The notes: generated by a model not told the origin, from the letters alone. Counted from the first letter of the stretch, positions 8,779 through 17,130 are shown. The stretch: 64,000 bases of DNA from Allobogoriella deserti (GCF_042680605.1 NZ_JBHUEE010000006.1:222763-286762); one strand, 5' to 3'. Numbers and translations: made by a program.

Positions 8779-9483
8779 ATGACGGCTGACCACGTACTCG
8801 TCGACGAGGTTCGGGCCGTACTCCGTGCCGCCGGCGACGCCGAACGTGCCCACGCGCAGCAGCGCTACATGAAGTCGGCGATGCCGTTCCACGGCGTCAC
8901 CTCCGCGCACCTGACCCGCCTCCTGCGTCCTCTATACGCCGACCGAAGGACGGCCGACCGCGCCGCCTGGGAGGACACCGTCCGTGTCCTGTGGGACGGC
9001 GCGACGCACCGCGAGGAGCGCTACGCCGCCATTGCGTTGACGGGCCATCGTCACTACCGGCAGTGGCAGGACCCCGCGGCCCTCGAGCTGTACCGATACC
9101 TCGTCCTCACCGGGGCGTGGTGGGACTACGTGGACGACGTCGCCACCCACCGGGTCGCGCCGATCCTGGCGGCGTACCCGGAGACTGTCACGCCCCGGAT
9201 ACGTACGTGGGCGCGCGAGGAGGACATGTGGATTCGGCGCACCGCGATCCTGTCCCAGCTGCTCCGCAAGGCGGACACCGACAGGGACCTGCTCGAGGAC
9301 GTGGTCCGCGCGAACCTCGCCGACTCGCGGTACGGCCACGAGTTCTTCATCCGCAAGGCGGTCGGCTGGGCGCTGCGTGACTTCGCCAAGACGGATCCTG
9401 GATGGGTCGGCGCGTTGCTCGACGAGCTCGGTGACCGGCTCAGCCCGCTGTCCCGCCGCGAGGCGTCGAAGCACCTGACCTGA
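8779..9483 (+). CDS. DNA alkylation repair protein, AlkC/AlkD-like HEAT-repeat family
   Basis: 234 residues built of short alpha-helical repeats. Typical segments are YMKSAMPFHGV near the start, WWDYVDDVATHRV in the middle, WIRRTAILSQL and FIRKAVGWALRDFAKTDP. AlkD is a DNA glycosylase that removes positively charged alkylated bases and grips DNA with HEAT-like repeats; the Trp and Asp in WWDYVDD match its active-site region. GGAGGGG precedes ATG 8779 by 7 bases. It stands alone, convergent with the NUDIX gene. Confidence 0.85.
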   Translation: MTADHVLVDEVRAVLRAAGDAERAHAQQRYMKSAMPFHGVTSAHLTRLLRPLYADRRTADRAAWEDTVRVLWDGATHREERYAAIALTGHRHYRQWQDPAALELYRYLVLTGAWWDYVDDVATHRVAPILAAYPETVTPRIRTWAREEDMWIRRTAILSQLLRKADTDRDLLEDVVRANLADSRYGHEFFIRKAVGWALRDFAKTDPGWVGALLDELGDRLSPLSRREASKHLT

Positions 9484-9521
9484 GGGCGGCCCGCGCTGGG
9501 CCCCGTGTCGGCGCACCCGGA

Positions 9522-10073
9522 TCAGCCCAGGCGACCCAGGGCGACCGCCGCGTGCAGCAGCGCGGCCATGGTCTCGCCGTCGTGGATCTCGCCGCGCCGC
9601 ACGAGCTCGAGCACCTCAGGCCAGGGCGCCGCGCGCACCTGCGTGATGCCTTCCTCGGTCTGACCGTGTGTCGAGGCGTCCTCGACCGGGATCACGTGCT
9701 GGGCGAGGACGATCGTGCCGGGCGCGTCGCTCACGCCGTTGAGCGAGTACGTCGGCCCGAGCTCGCGCCACGACGACGCCGTGTGGCCGGTCTCCTCGAG
9801 CAGTTCTCGCCGGGCCGCGATCAACGGCTCCTCCCCGTCCGTGCCGCCGGCCGGGATCTCGAGCGACTCCCGCCCGATCGTGTACCGGAACTGCTGGATC
9901 AGCAGGACCTCGCCGTCGGCGGTGATCGGCACCACGAACACCGCCGGGTGCCGTACCTCGACCACGCCGTAGACGCCGTCGTCCCCGTCCGGCCGGGTCA
10001 CCCGGTCCTCCCGGACGCGGATCCACGGATTCTCGTACACGGTCGACGACGCATGGGTCTGCCAGGAACTCAC
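9522..10073 (-). CDS. NUDIX hydrolase, ADP-ribose pyrophosphatase type
   Basis: 183 residues from GTG 10073, which begins SSWQTHASSTVYENPWIRV, the usual start of this subfamily; a 36-codon upstream extension looks non-native. The Nudix box is GGTDGEEPLIAARRELLEET, with the metal-binding REXXEE core intact but the loop between the first Gly and Glu one residue shorter than usual. VLLIQQFRYTIGRESLEIPA before it is typical of enzymes cleaving ADP-ribose or nucleotide sugars. TTGGAT lies 6 bases before the GTG, so it may be leaderless. It is divergent from the P-loop kinase gene. Confidence 0.85.
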   Translation of the reverse strand: MSSWQTHASSTVYENPWIRVREDRVTRPDGDDGVYGVVEVRHPAVFVVPITADGEVLLIQQFRYTIGRESLEIPAGGTDGEEPLIAARRELLEETGHTASSWRELGPTYSLNGVSDAPGTIVLAQHVIPVEDASTHGQTEEGITQVRAAPWPEVLELVRRGEIHDGETMAALLHAAVALGRLG

Positions 10074-10133
10074 ACTCCCATCCAACCGGAAAAGCCGTGG
10101 AAGCGATCGGGCCCGCCGGGTAGCGTCGCCTCC

Positions 10134-10163
10134 ATGCAGCAGTACGTCTTCCCGCTGAGCTGA
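10134..10163 (+). CDS. Possible leaderless 9-residue leader peptide
   Basis: A tiny frame MQQYVFPLS closes with TGA at 10161-10163. Its ATG lies 7 bases after TAGCGT (10121-10126), exactly the spacing seen before many leaderless genes here. It lies 91 bases upstream of the kinase start. Whether it is translated, or is just the accidental content of that gene's leader, cannot be decided from one sequence. Confidence 0.3.
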   Translation: MQQYVFPLS

Positions 10164-10254
10164 CCGCCGGGCCGCGTTCACGGCCCGCGACGACAGCCGC
10201 TACGGCCGGCCGCTCGAGAGGTGGCGGGCTGCCCCTGTGTACGAAGGAAGAACT

Positions 10255-10875
10255 GTGCTACTGCTCATCTCCGGTGTTTCCGGTGTCGGCAAGTCGACCG
10301 CCCGCCTGCGCCTGCGCGAGAGGCTGGGGGACCGTTTCGAGTCCCACGAACTGTGCACGCTCGGTCCCGTCCCGGACGTTCCGACCGTCGCATGGCGCCA
10401 GCAGCAGGCGGAGGTCGCCGTCCGACGGGCGCTCGAGCTCGAGGCCGAAGGCCGGCACGTCCTGCTCGCCGGCGATCCCGTCCCCGCGGGCGAGGTGCTC
10501 GCCGCTCCGTCCGCCGACCGGATCGACGTCGCCGTGTGCCTGCTCGACGTGGACGAACCCTCACTCCACGCACGCCTCGACGGCCGCGCCGACCCGCCGG
10601 AGTGGCGGCACCGGCACCTCGCGTTCGCCGACTGGCTGCGTCGTCACGCCACCGACCCGACCCATCTGCCCGACGTCGTCACCACCGACGCCTGGCCGGA
10701 GATGGTCTGGGACCGGTGGGTCGGGCGGTCGGACCTCGTCGACGTCTGGTCGATGACTGTGCTCGACACCAGCCACCGTGACCCGGGCGACGTGGCCGAC
10801 CGGCTGGCCGACTGGTGCCAGGCCGCTCTCGACGGCGGCGTACCCGTCTTCCGGCGAGGCTGGCACCTGGCCTGA
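10255..10875 (+). CDS. P-loop NTPase/kinase-like protein of unknown substrate
   Basis: 206 residues from GTG 10255, chosen because AAGGAAGA lies about 5 bases before it and the protein then begins LLLISGVSGVGKSTARLRL with the Walker A motif at residues ~6-13. A second conserved strand reads IDVAVCLLDVDEPSL and a late segment reads WSMTVLDTSHRDP, as in small nucleoside/shikimate-like kinases. An earlier GTG at 10237 lacks a ribosome site. It is a single gene and convergent with the flavoprotein gene. No substrate can be proposed. Confidence 0.75.
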   Translation: MLLLISGVSGVGKSTARLRLRERLGDRFESHELCTLGPVPDVPTVAWRQQQAEVAVRRALELEAEGRHVLLAGDPVPAGEVLAAPSADRIDVAVCLLDVDEPSLHARLDGRADPPEWRHRHLAFADWLRRHATDPTHLPDVVTTDAWPEMVWDRWVGRSDLVDVWSMTVLDTSHRDPGDVADRLADWCQAALDGGVPVFRRGWHLA

Positions 10876-10904
10876 CTTGACCACTGATCGTCCCCGTTCC
10901 GTCG

Positions 10905-12248
10905 CTACGCCGGCGAGATATTGAGGTTCGACCGGAAGACGTTGTCCGGGTCGTAGGCCCGCTTGACCTCACGCAACCGCGCCAGCGTCTCGCCAGGGTA
11001 GGCCGCGGCGACGTCCTCGGTCGTGGCGCCGGCCATGAAGTTGACGTAGCCGGCGCCCGCGAGGCCGAGCTCGGAACCGGTGGTGGCGGCCCAGGCCTGC
11101 GCCACCGGGCTGAGGGCCGGGTCCGGGTACAGCGCGGCGACCGTCGTCATCACACCGCGACTGCGGTGTGCGAACGCCGTCGCCTCGGAGGGCACCCGGG
11201 CGACGGCCCCGCCCATGGGACGTAGGTTGACCACAGCCATCGGCGTCTCGGCCGCCGTGACGGCCTCGACGGCTCGCCGGCTCCAGCTCGCGTCCACCGT
11301 GTCCGCGAATCCTGTGGTCACCGCCGGGTAGACGACGTCGCCCGCGTTCGGTGGGCCCTCGATCATCGCTGCGTAGGGCTGCTCGCTGACCATGTCGGCG
11401 AGAACGGAACCGGCGTTGCGCAGCGGCGCGAGTGCCCGCTCGGCCTCCTCGGGAGCGCCGGACCAGCACACGATGGCCATGATCGCCGTCGCCCCGTGCA
11501 TCTCCTCCGGCAGGAAGGGCACGGGCGGGGTCCGCATGACGTTGACCATCGCCGAGAGCTCGTCCGGCGCCGCACGGACGGCCGCGACAAGGGCCTTCAG
11601 GGTCTCGGGCGAGGCCTCGAACGCGAGGAAGCCGCCGACGACCGTCGAGGTCGGTACGAGCCGGAAGCTCATCGACGTCACCACACCGAAGTTCCCGCCT
11701 CCGCCGCGCAGCGCCCAGAACAGGTCCGGGTGCCGGTCGGCGTCGGCGACCACCACGGTGCCGTCGGCGAGGACTACCTCGGCGGCGAGGAGATTGTCGA
11801 CGGTCAGGCCGTCCCGCCGACTCAGAAAGCCGATCCCGCCGCCGAGCACGAGCCCCGCGACGCCCACCGTCTTGGTGTCGCCGAACCCGGTCGCCAGGCC
11901 GTGCTCCGCGGCGGCGACCGTGTAGGCGCCGGCCGTCACCCCGCCCTGTGCCCGCCCCACCCGGGCCGCAGCATCGATCTCGACCCCGTCCATGAGCCGG
12001 GTGTCGAGGACCAGGCCGCCGTCGGCCAGGCTGTGCCGGCCGTAGCTGTGCCCGCCCGTACGGACCGCTAACGGCAGGCCGTCCTCCTGCGCCGCCCGCA
12101 CGGCCGCCACGACGTCGTCGGTACTCGAGGCGCGCACCACCGCGGACGGCACCCGCGGTTCCCCCGCGAACTCCAGTCGCGTCGCCTCCTCGAACGTCGG
12201 TGACCCCGGCCGGGTCACCCGCTCTCCCAGCTGCTCCACAGCGTGCAT
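10905..12248 (-). CDS. FAD-linked oxidoreductase, berberine-bridge-enzyme-like
   Basis: 447 residues from ATG 12248, 7 bases after GGAGGA. The FAD-binding PCMH domain covers residues ~35-205: VRTGGHSYGRHS carries the His for covalent FAD attachment, and GVAGLVLGGGIGFLSRR the glycine-rich loop. The C-terminal BBE motif is YDPDNVFRSNLNI. The second flavin-attaching Cys of bicovalent BBEs is replaced: VGVAGLVLGGG has no Cys. Such enzymes oxidise alcohols, sugars or alkaloids with oxygen. The divergent MarR gene 120 bases away is the likely regulator. Confidence 0.88.
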   Translation of the reverse strand: MHAVEQLGERVTRPGSPTFEEATRLEFAGEPRVPSAVVRASSTDDVVAAVRAAQEDGLPLAVRTGGHSYGRHSLADGGLVLDTRLMDGVEIDAAARVGRAQGGVTAGAYTVAAAEHGLATGFGDTKTVGVAGLVLGGGIGFLSRRDGLTVDNLLAAEVVLADGTVVVADADRHPDLFWALRGGGGNFGVVTSMSFRLVPTSTVVGGFLAFEASPETLKALVAAVRAAPDELSAMVNVMRTPPVPFLPEEMHGATAIMAIVCWSGAPEEAERALAPLRNAGSVLADMVSEQPYAAMIEGPPNAGDVVYPAVTTGFADTVDASWSRRAVEAVTAAETPMAVVNLRPMGGAVARVPSEATAFAHRSRGVMTTVAALYPDPALSPVAQAWAATTGSELGLAGAGYVNFMAGATTEDVAAAYPGETLARLREVKRAYDPDNVFRSNLNISPA

Positions 12249-12304
12249 CGCCACTCCTCCCTCGGTGGGGCAAGCCTGGCGCCGGCCCCTGACACGAGCT
12301 CAGA

Positions 12305-12362
12305 TTAGAACGCTAAGGGTTTGAGGTCTAACGATTATTTCTCGAATCGTCCGCCGTAGAGT
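12305..12362. promoter_or_regulatory. MarR operator(s) and leaderless promoter
   Basis: A 20-bp inverted repeat, ACGATT-N8-AATCGT, occupies 12331-12350, directly before TAGAGT (12357-12362), which lies 6 bases from the marR ATG. It would therefore sit between -35 and -10. A second element, TTAG-N4-CTAA (12305-12316), lies on the flavoprotein side. This is a classic layout for a repressor controlling itself and a divergent enzyme. Confidence 0.6.
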
Positions 12363-12368
12363 GCGCGC

Positions 12369-12824
12369 ATGGAGACGACGGGGCGGCAACCGGTACCGGT
12401 GTGGATCTGGCAGACCACGCAGCGGATGTCGCGTGCCTTCGACGAGCGATTGCAGTCGCGAGGCGGGTCCCGTCCGATCTGGCATATCCTGCTCGCGCTC
12501 CGTTCGCGCCCGCAGGCCACCCAGCGCGAGATCGCCGCCGAGGTGGGCATCCGCGAGGCGACGTTGACCCACCATCTCCGCGCCATGGAGGACGCCGGCC
12601 TGATCACTCGGCATCGGGCACCGGAGAACCGACGCGTCCAGCAGATCGCTGCCACCGAGAAGGGGGACGCGTTGTTCGAGGACCTGCGGACCGTGGCGAT
12701 GGACTTCGACCGTCAGTTGCGGACGGCGATCGGCTCGGCCGAGGAGATCGCGGCGTTCCGTGCCGCGCTCGAACGCATCTCGGCCGTCGTCGACGACGGC
12801 CGGCCGGTGCCGCTGCTCGACTGA
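12369..12824 (+). CDS. MarR-family transcriptional regulator
   Basis: 151 residues. The winged helix spans ~50-115: ATQREIAAEVGIREATLTHHLRAMEDAGLI is the helix-turn-helix and RHRAPENRRVQQIAATEKG the wing. The start follows TAGAGT by 6 bases, so the mRNA is probably leaderless. MarR proteins are dimeric repressors released by phenolic or oxidised ligands. Divergent pairing with a BBE-like flavoenzyme suggests it senses that enzyme's substrate. Confidence 0.87.
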   Translation: METTGRQPVPVWIWQTTQRMSRAFDERLQSRGGSRPIWHILLALRSRPQATQREIAAEVGIREATLTHHLRAMEDAGLITRHRAPENRRVQQIAATEKGDALFEDLRTVAMDFDRQLRTAIGSAEEIAAFRAALERISAVVDDGRPVPLLD

Positions 12825-12851
12825 CTCCGTGAGGTGCTGTCGAGCCGGGGC

Positions 12852-13358
12852 TCAGCTGCCGTCAGTCAGCTCGATGGCAATCTGCTCGGCGATGTCGTAG
12901 CCGTCGTGCACCCCGGTCTCCATGCCCGACTCCATGATCGCGTCTCGGACCGCCCGGTCGGGCGCGGTGGTGAGGAGCTCGAGGGTGGTTCGCCCTCCGG
13001 ACTCGGTGAAGGTGTAGCTGTTGAGTGTCGGCGGTGAGGTGTCATCCTCATCCGGCATTCCTTCGAAGATCTCCGTGCAGACCAAGCGTTCGTCCGGGAC
13101 GACCTCGTGGTACTCGCCGTGGAAGGCGATCTCGTAGCCGCTGTTCGTGGTCATGACATAGCGCCACATACCGCCGACGCGCAGATCCACCTCGGCGCTC
13201 GTCACTGTGCCCTGCCTCCCTGCCCACCACCGCTTGATGAGTTCCGGGTCCGTGAAGACCTGATACACGACTGCGCGGGGTGCGTCGAACCGGCGCGTGA
13301 TGAGGATCTCGGTCTCGCTCGGCAGCGTGACGACGGCGCTGCCCGTGGTCGGTGACAT
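12852..13358 (-). CDS. SRPBCC (AHSA1) domain protein
   Basis: 168 residues from ATG 13358, whose first base overlaps the ArsR stop (TGATG). The AHSA1 pattern is clear: ITRRFDAPRAVVYQVFTDPELIKRWW, then GGMWRYVM and a C-terminal SGMETGVHDGYDI. These START-like proteins bind hydrophobic ligands in a cavity. An ArsR gene upstream in the same transcript is a widespread pairing in actinomycetes, the regulator and the ligand-binding protein probably sharing a signal. Confidence 0.87.
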   Translation of the reverse strand: MSPTTGSAVVTLPSETEILITRRFDAPRAVVYQVFTDPELIKRWWAGRQGTVTSAEVDLRVGGMWRYVMTTNSGYEIAFHGEYHEVVPDERLVCTEIFEGMPDEDDTSPPTLNSYTFTESGGRTTLELLTTAPDRAVRDAIMESGMETGVHDGYDIAEQIAIELTDGS

Positions 13359-13690
13359 CAGTCGCTCTCCTTCAGGTCCTCGAGGACGGTGTCGACCGCC
13401 TCGAACCGCTCGTTCCACATCCACTCGTACCGGCTGACCCATCGGTGGATCGGCTCCAGCGGCGCCGGGTTCAGTCGGTACAGACGCCGACGCCCGTCAT
13501 CACGGACGCCGACCAGGCCGACCTCGCGCAGCACCCGGAGGTGCTTGGACGCCTGAGGTTGTCCAAGACCGAGTTCATCGACGAGCTCACTCACCGACCG
13601 CTCGTGCCCGGCGAGGACGTCCAGGATCGCGCGGCGCCGGGGCTCGGCCACCGCATTGAACGCGTCGGTCGTCGTCGCTGCGCGTGCCAT
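13358..13690 (-). CDS. ArsR-family winged-helix regulator
   Basis: 110 residues from ATG 13690. It begins MARAATTTDAFNAVAEPRR; the helix-turn-helix is GLGQPQASKHLRVLREVGLV and the wing VRDDGRRRLYRLN. No metal-binding Cys is present, so it belongs to the non-metal ArsR type often paired with SRPBCC proteins. TATGAT lies 6 bases before the ATG, so the transcript is likely leaderless, and a perfect palindrome overlaps that hexamer. It is translationally coupled to the SRPBCC gene. Confidence 0.88.
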   Translation of the reverse strand: MARAATTTDAFNAVAEPRRRAILDVLAGHERSVSELVDELGLGQPQASKHLRVLREVGLVGVRDDGRRRLYRLNPAPLEPIHRWVSRYEWMWNERFEAVDTVLEDLKESD

Positions 13691-13696
13691 ACGTCC

Positions 13697-13720
13697 ATCA
13701 TATGCCGATATCGGCATATG
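13697..13720 (-). promoter_or_regulatory. Perfect 22-bp palindrome overlapping the -10 of the ArsR operon
   Basis: Bases 13699-13720 form a perfect palindrome with half-site CATATGCCGAT and no spacer. Read on the minus strand it runs into TATGAT (13697-13702), the presumed -10, 6 bases from the ATG. A repressor bound here would block the polymerase directly, so ArsR autoregulation is the natural reading. Confidence 0.7.
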
Positions 13721-13735
13721 TCAACGCTGGGCGGC

Positions 13736-14951
13736 TCAGCCCTCGCGACGACGCCGCAGGTAGGCACGCTGTGCAGCGTCGTGCGTGAGGGAGATCGCCT
13801 TGTCGTAGGCCGCGACGGCATCGTCGGCCTGCCCCAGGCGGGCCAGCAGGTGCGCGCGGGTGGCCCAGGCGGGCTGGAAGCGCCGGGTCCGGTCGGCGAT
13901 CTGGTCGAGTACGGCGAGACCTGCGGCCGGACCGTCGGTCTCGGCGACGACGGCGGCGAGGGCGGTCGCGCTGCCGTCGGACGGCGCGAGCTCGTGCAGC
14001 GCGGTGTGCAGGCGGCGCAAGGTCTGCCAGTCCGTCGGTTCCCCGTCCCGGCGAGCGCAGTGGGTCGCCTGGATGGCGGCCTCGAGCTGGAACCGCCCGA
14101 CGGTGCGCCGGGCGTGCGCGGCGCGTAGATGGTCGTGCGCACGCGCGATCAGCGCGGCATTCCAGCGTGCCGGGTCCTGGTCGGCCAACGGGACGAACTG
14201 CCCGTCCGCCGTCGTCCGGGCTGGTGCCCGTGCCGACGAGAGCAGGACCAGTGCCGCCAGGCCGCGCACCTCGGGATCCTCCGGAGCGAGCTCGGCGAGG
14301 ACCTCGACGAGGCGCAGGCTCTCCGGTGGGAGCGCGCGCGGCTCGGCATCGGCGGTGGCCCACTCGATGACGTACGCGCCGTAGACCGCCTCCAGGACCG
14401 CAGCCATACGGTCCGGTAGCGCGGAGCGGTCGGGGACCTCGAACGGGCCTGATCTGCTTGATCCGCCGCTTCGCCCGGACGAGGCGGGTGGCCATGGTCG
14501 CCGTCGGCACGGCGAACGCTCCCGCGATCTGCTCGGCTGTGAAGCCGAGCACCGTGTTCAGCATCAGTGGTGTGCGGACCGCACCATCGACCGCCGGGTG
14601 AGCGCACACCAGCATGAGCTCGAGCCGGTGGTCGCCGATCGCCTCCGGATCGACCTCGTCGACGACGGCGCCGTGCACGCGGGTCTCGTCCAGGTCGAGG
14701 GGCTCGGTGCGGGTCGCTTCGGCGGACTTCCACCGATCACGACGGCGATTGCGCGCCACCGTGAGCAGCCACGCCGCCGGGTTCTCCGGGACGCCGCGCT
14801 CGGGCCAGGTGGCCAGCGCGCGTTCCAGCGCGTCGCCGACGGCATCCTCGGCGGCTGCGAGATCGCCGTCGGCGGCCGCGAGCATCGCCACGAGACGGCC
14901 GTAACCGTCCCGGGCGGTCGCGGCCGCCGCGGCGTGGGCGTCCTCGCTCAC
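13736..14951 (-). pseudogene. ECF42-type RNA polymerase sigma factor, frameshifted
   Basis: Starts at GTG 14951, 8 bases after the DGPF gene's stop. The sigma-2 region reads LAAAEDAVGDALERALATWPERG and ENPAAWLLTVARNRRRDRW; sigma-4 reads LMLNTVLGFTAEQIAGAFAVPTAT and MATRLVRAKRRIKQIRP. Immediately after, the frame is lost: removing one C from the CCC at 14445-14447 (GGG on +) restores FEVPDRSALPDRMAAVLEAVYG and the full C-terminal helical (TPR-like) domain to the TGA at 13736. The corrected length is 404 residues, normal for ECF42. As written, translation would fuse nonsense after sigma-4. It could be a real mutation or a base-calling error. Confidence 0.8.
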
Positions 14952-14958
14952 GTGTCGG

Positions 14959-15345
14959 TCACTCGGCGGGCCCGGGGGCCGTCCAGGCGCCGCCGACGAA
15001 CGAGGTGGCGGCGGGACGGACCTCGACGGAGCCGTAGGTGGCGCCCGGGCACTTCTCCGCCCACGCGAGCGCGGCATCGCCGTCGGCGACGTCGATGAGG
15101 AAGACGCCGGCGAGCGCCTCCTTCGTCTCCGCGAACGGGCCGTCCTGGATCTGAGTGGTTCCCGTCCGCCGGGTGACGGTGGTCGTCGCGTCGGAGAACT
15201 GCAGGACCTCCGCCGCGACGAGCACACCGGCCGCCTCCAGGGCCTTGGCGTACTCGTCGGAGAGACGCTCCATCTCCTCCAGGCCCTCGGCGGGGACCTC
15301 GCCGGGAGCGGGCTCGACGTTGTGCAGCAGCAGTGCGTAACGCAT
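14959..15345 (-). CDS. DGPF (YCII-related) protein of an ECF42 module
   Basis: 128 residues from ATG 15345, preceded by GAAGGAGACACC. It opens MRYALLLHNVEP and carries the name-giving motif in IQDGPFAETKEALAGVFLIDV; the rest is a ferredoxin-like YCII fold. DGPF proteins are the standard genomic partners and targets of ECF42 sigma factors. The sigma gene follows in the same transcript. The biochemical role is unknown. Confidence 0.9.
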   Translation of the reverse strand: MRYALLLHNVEPAPGEVPAEGLEEMERLSDEYAKALEAAGVLVAAEVLQFSDATTTVTRRTGTTQIQDGPFAETKEALAGVFLIDVADGDAALAWAEKCPGATYGSVEVRPAATSFVGGAWTAPGPAE

Positions 15346-15511
15346 CGGTGTCTCCTTCGTCTCCTTCAGTGTGGCCGCTCGGGTGCGGCCCGTCACCGTC
15401 ATGACGATCGGACGACGGCGGAATCGTCACCTCGATCCGCGAACCGAGCCAGCCGGGAATATTCGCGGCCACGGCGCCGCTTCCTGCTCACGTGCCGACA
15501 GGACGTGCCGC

Positions 15512-16945
15512 ATGACCGGTCCCACCCCGACGACCACGACGGGCGCTGTCGGCCTGAGAGCGGACCGGGAACGTGGCCCCGTCCTCGGGGCGCTCATGCT
15601 CGCCACCTCGCTGGTGGCGCTCGATGCCACGATCCTCGCCACGGCAGCCACGACCATCGCCCGCGAGCTCGGTGCCTTTGCGCAGGTGCCGTGGCTGTTC
15701 TCCGGCTACACGCTCGCGCAGGCGGTGACCGTGCCGATCTACGGCCGGCTCGCGGACGTCCTCGGCCGCAAGCGCGTCATGCTCGCAGGTGTCGCGCTGT
15801 TCGTCGCCGGCTCGGTGCTGTGCGCCGTCGCCTGGTCGATGCCAGCCCTCATCGTCTTCCGTGTGGTGCAGGGGCTCGGCGCCGGCGCGATCCTGCCGAT
15901 GTCGATGACCATCGTCAGCGACATCTACACCCTTGCCGAGCGTGCCAAGACGCAGGGATACCTCGCGAGCGTCTGGGCCATCGCCTCGGTCGCCGGCCCG
16001 ACCCTCGGCGGGGTCTTCTCGCAGTTCGTCTCCTGGCGCTGGATCTTCTGGATCAACCTGCCGCTGGGCCTGGTCGCCGGAGTGCTGCTGTGGCGGAAGT
16101 TCCGCGATCCCGAACGTGACGGGGCCCGCGAGCCGATCGACTACGTCGGGGCTGTGCTGCTGACGGGCGGGAGCGCGCTCCTCGTGGGTGGCTTGCTCGA
16201 GGGCAGTGAGATCGGCTGGTCGGCGCCGGTGATCGTCGGTGCGTTCTCCGCGGCGGTCGTGCTCCTGAGCGCGTTCGTGGTGTGGGCACGCCGGGCGCGG
16301 TACCCGATCGTCGACCTGCGGGTGCTGCGCCGCCGGGTGGTCGCGACCTCGACCACGGCCTCGTTCATGGTCGGGGTGATCGTGCTCGGCCTGTCCACGT
16401 ACGTGCCCATCTTCGCCCAGGGGGTCCTCGGCGTCGGACCGTTGGTCGCCGGGTTCGCGCTCGCCGCCCTCACCCTCGGCTGGCCGCTGACCGCCTCGTT
16501 CTCCGGCCGCGTCTACCTGCGGATCGGCTTCCGGAGCACCGGGCTCATCGGTGCCGGACTGGTCATCCTCGGCTCGACATTGACGTTGCTGCTCGGCGAG
16601 GACAGCCAGGTGTGGCACATCTCGGCCTTCGTGTTCGTCATCGGGTGCGGCATGGGCCTGACCGCCGTGCCCACGCTCATCGCCGCCCAGACCAGCGCCG
16701 CCTGGGCCGAGCGCGGCGCGGTGACAGGCACGAACATGTTCGCCCGGTCGCTCGGCTCTGCCGTCGGCGTGGCCGTCTTCGGTGCCGTCGTCAACGCCAA
16801 CACGACGGTCGGCCCGGACGGCACGCCAGCGGGCCCGGGTCTCGCCGGAGCCGTGCACCTGGTGTTCTGGTGCGCCGTGGCGACGGCCGTCCTCATGCTC
16901 CTCGCCGTGGCTCTCATGCCGCGGGTGGGTCGCCCCGAGTCCTAG
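15512..16945 (+). CDS. MFS exporter, DHA2 (14-span) family
   Basis: 477 residues from ATG 15512, 8 bases after ACAGGA. It begins with the DHA2 start LGALMLATSLVALDATILATA; motif A is GRLADVLGRKR and motif C-like glycine-rich GPTLGGVFSQFVSWRWIFW marks a drug/proton antiporter. Hydrophobicity suggests 14 spans. It probably exports drugs or other amphipathic compounds. It is divergent from the DGPF/ECF42 pair; no dedicated regulator adjoins it. Confidence 0.88.
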   Translation: MTGPTPTTTTGAVGLRADRERGPVLGALMLATSLVALDATILATAATTIARELGAFAQVPWLFSGYTLAQAVTVPIYGRLADVLGRKRVMLAGVALFVAGSVLCAVAWSMPALIVFRVVQGLGAGAILPMSMTIVSDIYTLAERAKTQGYLASVWAIASVAGPTLGGVFSQFVSWRWIFWINLPLGLVAGVLLWRKFRDPERDGAREPIDYVGAVLLTGGSALLVGGLLEGSEIGWSAPVIVGAFSAAVVLLSAFVVWARRARYPIVDLRVLRRRVVATSTTASFMVGVIVLGLSTYVPIFAQGVLGVGPLVAGFALAALTLGWPLTASFSGRVYLRIGFRSTGLIGAGLVILGSTLTLLLGEDSQVWHISAFVFVIGCGMGLTAVPTLIAAQTSAAWAERGAVTGTNMFARSLGSAVGVAVFGAVVNANTTVGPDGTPAGPGLAGAVHLVFWCAVATAVLMLLAVALMPRVGRPES

Positions 16946-16995
16946 CCCGCAGCCCTCGCGACGTCGAAAGCCGACGGCGGCGGTCCCGGCTCGAC

Positions 16996-17039
16996 GAGGT
17001 TGCCGAATCCGTCGAAAAATCGACAGATTCAGCAACCTC
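16996..17039. terminator. 44-bp hairpin with 19-base arms after the MFS gene
   Basis: Arms begin GAGGTTGC and end GCAACCTC around the loop AAAAAT. Two arm positions do not match as Watson-Crick pairs: read on the plus strand they are C-A mismatches, read on the minus strand G-U wobbles. No T-run follows, so if it terminates the MFS transcript it is not a classical intrinsic terminator. It lies 20 bases upstream of the clpP operator region. Confidence 0.5.
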
Positions 17040-17058
17040 AGTGGTGGGACGGGCGCTT

Positions 17059-17090
17059 CGCTGCCGCGGGCAGATCTGCCGAGGGCAGGA
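17059..17090 (+). promoter_or_regulatory. Two tandem PopR-like boxes upstream of the clpP operon
   Basis: Two dyads, CTGCC-GCG-GGCAG (17061-17073) and TCTGCC-GAG-GGCAGG (17075-17089), lie with centres 15 bases apart. They match the Streptomyces PopR site, remembered as TTCTGCC-N3-GGCAGAA, at 11 and 12 of 14 positions. The nearer centre (17082) is 49 bases before the clpP start at 17131, where a leaderless transcript would begin after CAGGCT (17119-17124). That is an activator-like position. Confidence 0.65.
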
Positions 17091-17130
17091 TCGCTCGCGC
17101 ACCCTGTCATCGGGGGCTCAGGCTCGAGGT

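Noticed and set aside
14407..14407. Independent start of the sigma C-terminal half at ATG 14407
   Set aside because: No ribosome site precedes it and the sequence just upstream reads as in-frame ECF42 protein after a one-base correction, so a frameshift is the simpler reading.
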